Of a DNA stretch of 36,416 nucleotides, positions 1-6,992 are shown one piece after another; positions within the stretch are counted from its first letter, which is position 1, and each line of letters begins with the position of its first letter. The position numbers and the translations under genes are program-made. Source of the stretch: Verrucomicrobiales bacterium. Its GTDB lineage: Bacteria; Verrucomicrobiota; Verrucomicrobiia; Limisphaerales; UBA9464. Location: positions 1-36,416 of the forward strand of contig SXSK01000201.1 of assembly GCA_005793375.1 (NCBI GenBank), given 5' to 3'. The notes under the pieces were generated by a model, which had not been told where the DNA came from, searched no databases, and saw only the letters and a program-made list of their open reading frames with translations.

Positions 1-96
1 GATTAACGGGCGGGCCAGTTCCGCGCAAGCTAAAAATGTCGTCGGGTGCGATCGACAGCTTTCCAACCGTCGCGCCAAGAACGGCGCTTTTCCCCT
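1..96. other. Window-edge segment with no supported gene
   Basis: No gene is supported here. On the minus strand a frame stays open downstream of the FG-GAP gene's stop and could be the start of a further gene beyond the window, but there is no recognisable protein motif and too little sequence to decide. A small GC-rich hairpin lies at 72-87 and is listed separately. Confidence 0.4.
72..91 (+). terminator. Weak terminator-like hairpin
   Basis: The arms GCGCC and GGCGC pair around a six-base loop and are followed on the plus strand by TTTT. This resembles a short Rho-independent terminator for a plus-strand gene ending left of the window. It lacks a T-run on the minus strand, so it is a poor candidate for ending the 97-6847 operon. 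The stem is only 5 bp, so the call is tentative. Confidence 0.25.
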
Positions 97-2088
97 TCAT
101 CTTCCAAACTTTAAGTGAACTGTCGCTGTAGTGCTAGGTTCGGTAATCGTGACGGTCGAATTGACCGTGAATCCATCGGATAGTCTCTGCACCCTGCCTG
201 ATGGCCATCGGACTTCGATCCAATCCACTCGGCCAAAATTCCCCAGTCCAAAATAGAGCGGCTGTAAGCTTTGAGAAAGGTAACCGGACTTGCCATCGTG
301 GTATCGGGTATATGTCCGCCCGCCCGAAACCACGGAAACTGAGGCTCCCAAGCCACTCCGGTTGGACGTGGTTCCCACCAGGGCTACTTGCAAGAACCGG
401 ACAGTTCTCGTTTGAGCTAAATTGCTGATCAGCACTTGGGGATGATCATGCCATTCATTGGTCACGAGATCCAGGTCGCCATCCCCATCGAGATCCAAGG
501 CAACCGAGGATCGCGAACTGGTCGTGCCCACGACGCGCACCTTTCCAGTTCGGCCTTTGCATAGATTATGCCGATTGTCCTCACCGGAACAATCGAGCGT
601 GAAGAATTCCTTTTCGATCCGGTTGCCCGCACGGGGTTCCACGCCGAGGACGAATTCACTGTCCAAAAAACGCTGGCCAACGTCATTCAGCAGGACCGAA
701 TTGACCGCGTAACGCAGAGGATATCCCATGCCCGCCGTCACGAAGACATCTTCAAAACCGTCGGCATTCAAGTCCGCCACAGTGATCCCCCATGGCCAAT
801 AGGTCTCGGCACCGAGACTTGCCGAAACTTCTTCGAATCGTCCGCCACCCAAGTTCTTGTAGAACGCGTTTCCCTTCAGACAATTGGTCGCACGGACCTG
901 CGCGACAGCCGGCCATTCTGCAGAGCACCAGACATCGCTCTTCTGCTTATCGAATGCCGGACTGAAATCTTTATCGCCAGTCTGAATCTGCGCGGTGGTC
1001 ATGTCGGAGTGCATGTCGGTCACATACAGATCCATTCGTCCATCCAGATTGAAATCGAAGAACTTTACTCCCATGGCACCCCAAGGAGTCTTGGGGAAGT
1101 AAGCCAAGGTCTTGTCGACGAAACGCTGACCGCCGATATTCTCGTAATATTTATCCTCTCCGGACATGCTGAGGACGTATAGGTCAGGAAAACCGTCTTC
1201 GTTGACATCGCACGCCGTCGCATCACCACTCCATCCACTATGTTCTAAGCCGGTGAGCTTGGAAACGTCCTCAAATTTCCCGCCACCCAGGTTTTTGTAG
1301 AGAACGCTTTGTTCACTGCGGGCCGGGAATTGCCATCCTTGGAATGCATCCGAACGACCCAAATAAAACCCACCAGGCCCTTTCTCATTTCGAGTGTAAT
1401 TTCCGACGTTGACCACAAACAAATCCAGCAGTCCGTCGCGATTGTAATCAAAAAAAACAGCGCCCGATGAATGGAGCGCTCGTTTGACCACTAAACCAGA
1501 TCCAGCGGTGATGTCCTGGAATTTGCCACCACCCAAATTTCGGAATAACGCGTTGCCCGAGCGCACCGTGGTCACGAACAAATCCGGTCGGCCGTCGTTA
1601 TCGACGTCCCCAAATGAAGCGCCAACCGCGATTCGTCCCTCCATGCCGACACCTGCGCGATCCGTCCAATTGTCAAACGTCCCATCGCCCTGATTTCGCC
1701 AAAGCTGACTTGCCCCGAGTTGATTCACAAAATACAGGTCCAAACGGCCATCGCCATCGACGTCGGACGCTGCCAATCCATTCCCATGGTCGTAATGAAC
1801 CGCCTTGTAGTTCTTGGCCGCATCGTCGACCGCCTGGTGCTCAAACCGAATGCGACTGGATTGCCATCGATCCTCAAACCGGAAATCGTGAACCAGGTTC
1901 CACCCTCTGGCAGATTCCATCTGGCGCTTCTGATTCTCCTGGAGCGAGCGCAGCGTGAATTCCGTTTGTCCAAAGGGATTAATCGTCGGAACCGCTTCGC
2001 CTAGGTCGGCCCCTAGCACCACCGTTCCCAAACCGCCGAGACCGAAAAGGAGCATTCGTTGAATCGTCCAAAGTGATCGAAAAGTCAT
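97..2088 (-). CDS. FG-GAP/VCBS repeat protein with C-terminal ASPIC/UnbV domain (CRTAC1 family)
   Basis: Predicted secreted beta-propeller protein of 663 residues. The first ~26 residues form a signal peptide (hydrophobic run ending VVLGA). Seven Asp-rich calcium-loop repeats follow (for example DVDGDGRLDLYFVN, DVDNDGRPDLFVTT, DLDGDGDLDLVTNE), and an ASPIC/UnbV domain occupies roughly residues 565-640 (SNRSGLGASVSVVSGG, then WPSGR). The family is named after human CRTAC1; in bacteria its ligand is generally unknown. I chose ATG at 2088 because it overlaps the stop of the upstream lipoprotein gene as ATGA, the same junction used between the first two genes of the operon. A TTG five codons earlier is the alternative. 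It is the third gene of the operon. Four cysteines lie in the middle to C-terminal part (two near WCSAEW/TNCLKG, two around LDCSGEDNRHNLCKG) and could form disulfides. Domain assignment is firm; function is not known. Confidence 0.9.
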   Translation of the reverse strand: MTFRSLWTIQRMLLFGLGGLGTVVLGADLGEAVPTINPFGQTEFTLRSLQENQKRQMESARGWNLVHDFRFEDRWQSSRIRFEHQAVDDAAKNYKAVHYDHGNGLAASDVDGDGRLDLYFVNQLGASQLWRNQGDGTFDNWTDRAGVGMEGRIAVGASFGDVDNDGRPDLFVTTVRSGNALFRNLGGGKFQDITAGSGLVVKRALHSSGAVFFDYNRDGLLDLFVVNVGNYTRNEKGPGGFYLGRSDAFQGWQFPARSEQSVLYKNLGGGKFEDVSKLTGLEHSGWSGDATACDVNEDGFPDLYVLSMSGEDKYYENIGGQRFVDKTLAYFPKTPWGAMGVKFFDFNLDGRMDLYVTDMHSDMTTAQIQTGDKDFSPAFDKQKSDVWCSAEWPAVAQVRATNCLKGNAFYKNLGGGRFEEVSASLGAETYWPWGITVADLNADGFEDVFVTAGMGYPLRYAVNSVLLNDVGQRFLDSEFVLGVEPRAGNRIEKEFFTLDCSGEDNRHNLCKGRTGKVRVVGTTSSRSSVALDLDGDGDLDLVTNEWHDHPQVLISNLAQTRTVRFLQVALVGTTSNRSGLGASVSVVSGGRTYTRYHDGKSGYLSQSLQPLYFGLGNFGRVDWIEVRWPSGRVQRLSDGFTVNSTVTITEPSTTATVHLKFGR

Positions 2089-3041
2089 GAAGTGTCTTTG
2101 CAATGAAAATTCAGGGGGATGGCGCCGGAATTGGAGTCGGATTGGGAAGCCCCGGCGATCGGACGGCAGCGGGCACGGAGGATGTCAGGAATGCCAATGG
2201 CGGGCCAGGCCACCGGCTGGGGTAAGGGCCGGCCCAAGGCCATCCGGAAACCGACGAAATGGATGCCGTTTGAAGGCGACATCATGAATCGACTGGAAGC
2301 GCGGCCGAACGGCGCGTCCTGATTCCAACCACCGCCTTTGAAGAGTTTGTATTTGCTGGTGGCTGGCCCTACCGGGTTGGTGAGTGCACGGGCAGGATAA
2401 GCCTCAAACCAGTCCGCGCACCATTCCCAAACATTGCCGTGCACATCAAACAACCCCAAGGCGTTAGGCTGCTTCTGACCTACTGGATGGGTCATCCCAT
2501 CACTATTTTCCCCAGTCCAGGCAAACGCATCGGCTTGAGCGGGGTCATCGCCAAAGCTGAATTGGTTGGTGGACCCCGCCCGCGCCGCGTACTCCCACTC
2601 GGCTTCGCTGGGCAAACGGTATTCAAAACCCGCCGGCAGCCGGCCCGCGCGCCGCTCTTGATCCGTCACGCGCGCGCAATAGTTACTGGCATCGATGAAG
2701 GTGACCTTTTCCACAGGGCGATTGGAATCCCCGGTAAATCGGCTGGGATTTTTCCCCATCACACGCTCGAACTCGGATTGCGTCACCTCATATTTCCCAA
2801 TCCAGTAGTCCTGACTGAGGGTGACCGGGAACTTGATCCGCATGAAGGTGCCTGCCTGAACAGGGACCATATTGGTCAAGGGCATCATCGATACCGAAGG
2901 CACTGTGCCGCCGACACCAACGCCAGAGCTCGGAGCATCCGCCGGCTTGCACGCCCCTAGCAACAAGGCGCCAACCAACACGCCACCCGCCACAAGTCCC
3001 GTGAGAGTGGATTCGTCCGACTTAACAGTTCTCAAGTTCAT
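2085..3041 (-). CDS. Lipoprotein with formylglycine-generating-enzyme (SUMF1) fold, catalytic cysteines missing
   Basis: Predicted 318-residue lipoprotein: hydrophobic signal with lipobox LLGA-C31, then a small Gly/Pro/Ser linker, then a SUMF1/FGE-sulfatase domain at about 60-270. Family landmarks are visible: VQAGTF, YWIGKYEVTQSEF, RPVEKVTFIDASNYC, YRLPSEAEWEYAARAG, LGLFDVHGNVWEWCADW, FKGGGW and VGFRMAL. In true FGE the segment after GGSW carries two catalytic cysteines (pattern W-x-C-x4-C). Here it reads GGGWNQDAPFGR, with Gln and Gly at those places, so sulfatase activation is unlikely. A binding or scaffold role is inferred. ATG at 3041 overlaps the upstream stop (ATGA), and the 3' end overlaps the next start the same way. 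A longer reading upstream would run through the preceding gene and lose the signal peptide. A C-terminal tail of ~48 residues has no recognised homology. Confidence 0.88.
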   Translation of the reverse strand: MNLRTVKSDESTLTGLVAGGVLVGALLLGACKPADAPSSGVGVGGTVPSVSMMPLTNMVPVQAGTFMRIKFPVTLSQDYWIGKYEVTQSEFERVMGKNPSRFTGDSNRPVEKVTFIDASNYCARVTDQERRAGRLPAGFEYRLPSEAEWEYAARAGSTNQFSFGDDPAQADAFAWTGENSDGMTHPVGQKQPNALGLFDVHGNVWEWCADWFEAYPARALTNPVGPATSKYKLFKGGGWNQDAPFGRASSRFMMSPSNGIHFVGFRMALGRPLPQPVAWPAIGIPDILRARCRPIAGASQSDSNSGAIPLNFHCKDTS

Positions 3042-6000
3042 TGGTTTTGATCCACGCGGAGGTTCCATTGCCGGGGTTGGATCGGCACGGTTTGTTCTTT
3101 GCCGCCCGGCCATCGTATCCAAAGCGCCACCGGTGGTTCTTGAATTCCCAGCACCACCGAGGTCGCGTCCTGGGACCAATACCCAGAACCAGACTGGATA
3201 GAATGGCAAGGCCCTTTGCGGTCCCCTGCATAGACCAACCGGAGCTGGGCACCGACCGCATCGGGGTTCAACCGTGTTCCTCGCAAGGTCACCAGCACCC
3301 CCTGTTTCGCTGCCCGATTGACATAGAGTTTGAGGGCGCCCCCATTCTGAGCGACCGCCAGATCCACACGCCCATCGCGGTTGAAGTCTGCCAGGGACGC
3401 CCCCCGCTGCTCGCCCAAAACCAACACCCCCGATTCCGTCGAGTCCATTGCCCGAAAGCCGCCTCGCCCATCCCCGCGCAACCACAACCCCCTCCCGGCG
3501 TCGTCTCTCGAGATATCCGAAAACCCACCAAAAAAGTTTTGGCTCAGAAAAATGTCTTGGTGCCCATCGCCATCAGCATCACCGACGGCCAAGGAAAAGG
3601 CGGGCGCACGTTGTGCTTCCCGGGGGAGTGGCACAGCCTCAAAATGCCCGCCCCGATTGAAGAAGACGGTGCTCTCGAGATGGCTCGTGTCCAGAGACGC
3701 TGACTTGGCGTGATTCGGGCCTAGAATATCGGCGATGGTCGCTTTACCAAACGCCGCATGGGTGGGAAATTGCGCGCTTAATTCCGGCAAGCCCCGAGCC
3801 AGCCACGTGCGATCACGGATGGGAAACCATTGATTCCCGGAACCCCACGCCTCCATCATGCGGACAGTTCCGTCGCCGCCCCAATCGCCGTAAACCAATC
3901 TCAGAGTGGTCGGCATGTACAACTCGTAGACGGAATTTCGTCCCCAGTTGCCGCAAGCGAGGTCCAACCGACCGTCCCCATCAAAGTCGCCGGCCACGAT
4001 CCCCGTCCACCATCCCGTGAATTTGGAGAGACCCAGAGGTTCAGTATTGTCAACCCATGCGTGGCTCTGCCGACGGAACACCCTGATAGAGCCCCATTCC
4101 AATGCCAATGCCAGTTCTGGGAGACCGTCTCCATCCAAATCCGCAGCGGTCGCTCCACTGACCAGACCCAATCCACGGAAAGGTTCACTCCATGCAGCGC
4201 TGTATGTGAGGACGCCGTTTTCGTTCAGCCAGATCCGTGACGACGACGGTTCCGGATAGTGCCCCGGCACAAACCGGCCACCCGCAAAAACATCGAGGTC
4301 ACCATCTCCATCGAGATCCGCCGCGACCAGAGGGCCGAGACTATCAGCACCGGCGGGCAACTGATTAGCCGAGACCAAGTTGGTCGAAGCATAAACCTGG
4401 AGTTCCGAGTTACCCTTCGCGGCCCGTTCATAGTTGGAGGTCGCCACGATCCAGCGTCGGTTGCCTAACCCATCGGACCAGCCCAGCGCAGCCCCCTGAT
4501 CGAGGGCGGTTGGGGCAGGGCTTTCACGTTGGTGGAATCCCCGTCCGCGATCGTTGTGAAAGAGGGCCAATTTGCCGCCCCGTCCCGACGGCACGATTAA
4601 ATCATCCCACCCGTCGCCATCGACGTCGAACCAGCTGATACCCGGTCCCAACCGGCTCAATCGCCGAGGTAAGAGGGACTGCAACGAGCCCTCATCGAAT
4701 GGCTCGTCCAGATGGCTCCAAACAGCCTGAGCACTGGCGTCTGAAAATAATTTTCCACGAGGCGGAAGGGTTCCGGTAACCGCCGTAGCAACCGGCGGAG
4801 CGTTTGTAGTTTGGTCGATGAGGTAGAGTTGATGGGCCAGAACATTGGAGACAACACTCAAGGTTCCATCCCGCCATCGCACCTCCAGCCGCATTGGGAC
4901 TTGGGATTCGGGGTCGACTGCAAAGACGCGCTGAGCCTGGTCGCCCGAAAGATAACGACCTCCGGAAATCATTTCCTGCGATTGCGTCAGCGCCCCACCG
5001 ATCAGCCGGATTCGCGCACCGATTCCCTGGGTGTTTCCATGGGCTCCATTCAACCGAACGGCAATTCGTGGGGCACGAGCCTCATTGCGGTAAATACTGA
5101 CTGCCTCATTCAAGTTATTAACCACTAAGTCCAAATCGCCGTCCCCATCTAAATCGCCCAGAGCCATTCCATAGGACACCCCCACGTGGTCAAAGCCCCA
5201 ATCCTCACTCTTCGGTTCGAATGTCCCATCGCCCCGATTTCTAAAGGCAGCGCTGCGGGTTCTCCAACGAGGATGGAATTGCATCGACCGCTTCAGCTGC
5301 GCCTCGGTGTATCGCCGCCGCCCGTCCTTAATCTCATTGTGGCTGTCCTGGTCCATCACATCAAACTCGAACCCGTTCGTGACCAGCAGGTCTTCGTACC
5401 CGTCCAAATCCACATCGAGAAACACGATCGTCCAGGTCCAATCCGTCGCCGCAACCCCGGCTTGAAATGCAGCCTCCACAAAGGACCCATCCGTCTGCCC
5501 ATAGAACAACGTATTGCGATTGAACTGGGGTCGATTATCGGGCCGTTCAATATCCGCCGGACTCGGCCGATCCCTCATCAACTGAGTCACACGCCGGTCA
5601 TGGCGGCGAGCCAGCATATCCACCACCATCAAGTCGTCACTGCCATCGCGGTTAAGGTCTCCAAAGTCCACGCCCATCGAGGATCGACTGGTATGGCGAA
5701 ACTTCCAGGTCTCGATCGCCTGGAAGGTTCCTTTGCCCGTGTTGATCCAGATCCGATCGGGGGAGGTGTTGTCATTGCAGACGTAAAGGTCCGGATGCCC
5801 ATCCCCGTTGATGTCCCGGAACATCACCGCTAAACCCCAATCCCGAAAAGGCGGGATAGGTTTGCCCTGTTCATTCAGGTACGTGCCGGATTCAAACTCG
5901 ATTGCCTTAAACCGGCCTCCTCCTTCATTTCGATAGAATCCGTGTACCTCCGGAAGCTCACGAACCTTGCCATCTGGCAAGGCTTCAAACCGACCCTTCC

Positions 6001-6847
6001 ACTTGGGTGATCGAGTGGATTCACCGTTGATCTTTGCGACCTCCCACTGATCGCCTTTTCGGGCCAAGGCAAACCGTGTCGTGGGATCCGCCAACATCAT
6101 CGCGTCGATAAAATGAGTGCAATAAACGTCCAGATCGCCATCCCCATCAATGTCCCCCAGCGCAAGTGAGGTCGCCGAGGCTGTCCGAGACAGACCGGAA
6201 TCCTTCACCTCACTCCATTGCCCCGTCCCGTTGTTGAGAAAAAGTCGGGTTCCGGCTGCGATCCCATTGACCAGAAGATCCAGATCACCATCGCCATCCA
6301 CGTCAGCGAACGCAGCCCCCGTGGACAGTTGATTTGAACAAGCCGCATCGCCCAAAGCAGTTTCCTGGAAGCGCCAATTGCCCCGATTGCGATAGAGTCG
6401 ATTGGGCCCTTCCAAATTGCAGAAGTAAATATCGGGTCGACCGTCGGCGTCCACATCGCCAATAGCCACTCCAGAGCCATTGTGCGCCACCGCATTGGTC
6501 AGATAGGAATCCTCACGGAGTTGATTGGTGAATCCGATACCCATGGCAGCGGCGTCGAGGCGCACAAAACCAAGTTTGCCATTGGAATTCGTCGACGAAC
6601 CGGTCGAAAAAGGAGTGCTTCGGACGCGCTGACTTTTGGGCCCTGGCTCCACCGCCACGGTCCGAACCGCCGCGCCCCAAACCAGCAACGTCGCCACAAG
6701 AGCAGGAAAAACCGAATCCAAACAGCACACGTGTTCAGCAGAACAGGCACCTCGCCCCGAGTCAATCGCACGCCGAAGCGGTCCAGCCATTCGCAGGATG
6801 AAGCCAGAACCGCCTGAGGCAAGGCACTCCGTCCCCCCTTCGGCCAT
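3038..6847 (-). CDS. Large two-module FG-GAP/ASPIC-UnbV protein (CRTAC1 family)
   Basis: First gene of the operon, 1269 residues. Module 1 has seven Asp-rich repeats (DVDADGRPDIYFCN, DVDGDGDLDLLVNG, DIDGDGDLDVYCTH and others) and ends in an ASPIC/UnbV domain at about 590-680. Module 2 starts near residue 740 (DVDGDGWDDLIVPS), has six repeats, and ends in a second ASPIC/UnbV domain at about 1180-1265. Each set is long enough for a seven-bladed propeller, so this looks like an internal duplication. The N-terminus is uncertain: ATG at 6847 puts ~46 residues before the hydrophobic segment VFPALVATLLVWGAAV, whereas ATG at 6790 leaves a more normal signal peptide. No clear Shine-Dalgarno sequence precedes either. 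It is probably exported. Partner and ligand are unknown. Confidence 0.88.
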   Translation of the reverse strand: MAEGGTECLASGGSGFILRMAGPLRRAIDSGRGACSAEHVCCLDSVFPALVATLLVWGAAVRTVAVEPGPKSQRVRSTPFSTGSSTNSNGKLGFVRLDAAAMGIGFTNQLREDSYLTNAVAHNGSGVAIGDVDADGRPDIYFCNLEGPNRLYRNRGNWRFQETALGDAACSNQLSTGAAFADVDGDGDLDLLVNGIAAGTRLFLNNGTGQWSEVKDSGLSRTASATSLALGDIDGDGDLDVYCTHFIDAMMLADPTTRFALARKGDQWEVAKINGESTRSPKWKGRFEALPDGKVRELPEVHGFYRNEGGGRFKAIEFESGTYLNEQGKPIPPFRDWGLAVMFRDINGDGHPDLYVCNDNTSPDRIWINTGKGTFQAIETWKFRHTSRSSMGVDFGDLNRDGSDDLMVVDMLARRHDRRVTQLMRDRPSPADIERPDNRPQFNRNTLFYGQTDGSFVEAAFQAGVAATDWTWTIVFLDVDLDGYEDLLVTNGFEFDVMDQDSHNEIKDGRRRYTEAQLKRSMQFHPRWRTRSAAFRNRGDGTFEPKSEDWGFDHVGVSYGMALGDLDGDGDLDLVVNNLNEAVSIYRNEARAPRIAVRLNGAHGNTQGIGARIRLIGGALTQSQEMISGGRYLSGDQAQRVFAVDPESQVPMRLEVRWRDGTLSVVSNVLAHQLYLIDQTTNAPPVATAVTGTLPPRGKLFSDASAQAVWSHLDEPFDEGSLQSLLPRRLSRLGPGISWFDVDGDGWDDLIVPSGRGGKLALFHNDRGRGFHQRESPAPTALDQGAALGWSDGLGNRRWIVATSNYERAAKGNSELQVYASTNLVSANQLPAGADSLGPLVAADLDGDGDLDVFAGGRFVPGHYPEPSSSRIWLNENGVLTYSAAWSEPFRGLGLVSGATAADLDGDGLPELALALEWGSIRVFRRQSHAWVDNTEPLGLSKFTGWWTGIVAGDFDGDGRLDLACGNWGRNSVYELYMPTTLRLVYGDWGGDGTVRMMEAWGSGNQWFPIRDRTWLARGLPELSAQFPTHAAFGKATIADILGPNHAKSASLDTSHLESTVFFNRGGHFEAVPLPREAQRAPAFSLAVGDADGDGHQDIFLSQNFFGGFSDISRDDAGRGLWLRGDGRGGFRAMDSTESGVLVLGEQRGASLADFNRDGRVDLAVAQNGGALKLYVNRAAKQGVLVTLRGTRLNPDAVGAQLRLVYAGDRKGPCHSIQSGSGYWSQDATSVVLGIQEPPVALWIRWPGGKEQTVPIQPRQWNLRVDQNQ

Positions 6848-6924
6848 CGTCGTCTGCAGTCAATGCAAGAATGTGTGCCGGAAACAAAGTTGTTCACGAG
6901 CCTGATTCCCTTGAGGTTTCATCG

Positions 6925-6936
6925 GGGAATATTCCC
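6925..6936. promoter_or_regulatory. Perfect palindrome GGGAATATTCCC, candidate operator
   Basis: A perfect 12-base inverted repeat sits near the middle-right of the divergent gap, 57 bases before the plus-strand ATG. Its position suits a dimeric regulator acting on both operons. No regulator gene is adjacent and no second copy was noticed, so the role is inferred. Confidence 0.35.
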
Positions 6937-6970
6937 GGATTGCATTTGCCTATGAGTCTAGGCGATCTGA

Positions 6971-6991
6971 GGACAGGCACAGTGCCTATCC
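6971..6991. repeat. Near-perfect hairpin abutting the alpha-2-macroglobulin start
   Basis: Arms GGACAGGCAC and GTGCCTATCC flank a single A, with one mismatch in ten pairs. It ends one base before the ATG at 6993 and occupies the place where a ribosome binding site should be. The left arm shares GGACAGGCA with another hairpin segment at 24473-24481, so it may be a mobile palindromic repeat rather than a purpose-built regulator. Confidence 0.5.
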
Positions 6992-6992
6992 A

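Larger units (their letters stand above)
6848..6992. promoter_or_regulatory. Divergent intergenic control region
   Basis: These 145 bases separate the minus-strand FG-GAP operon from the plus-strand alpha-2-macroglobulin gene, so both promoters and any shared operator should lie here, unless the minus-strand gene starts at 6790. It holds a perfect 12-base palindrome at 6925-6936 and a long hairpin at 6971-6991 next to the plus-strand start. I could not pick convincing -35/-10 boxes. Confidence 0.5.

Noticed and set aside
568-1182. Plus-strand open frame of about 204 codons
   Set aside because: It lies wholly antisense to the FG-GAP/UnbV gene, whose repeats are unmistakable. Its translation shows no family motif.
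3042-3485. N-terminal extension of the SUMF1-fold lipoprotein
   Set aside because: It would overlap the upstream gene, lacks family likeness and buries the lipoprotein signal. The ATGA junction at 3041 explains the start.
3041-3703. Plus-strand open frame of about 220 codons
   Set aside because: It is antisense to the second UnbV domain of the large FG-GAP gene and is Pro/Arg-rich, as expected for a shadow frame in GC-rich DNA.
3038-6847. Repeated Asp/Gly-rich DNA segments that might look like a tandem DNA repeat or CRISPR array
   Set aside because: The similarity is at protein level (FG-GAP calcium loops). Spacing is irregular and there are no identical DNA repeats.
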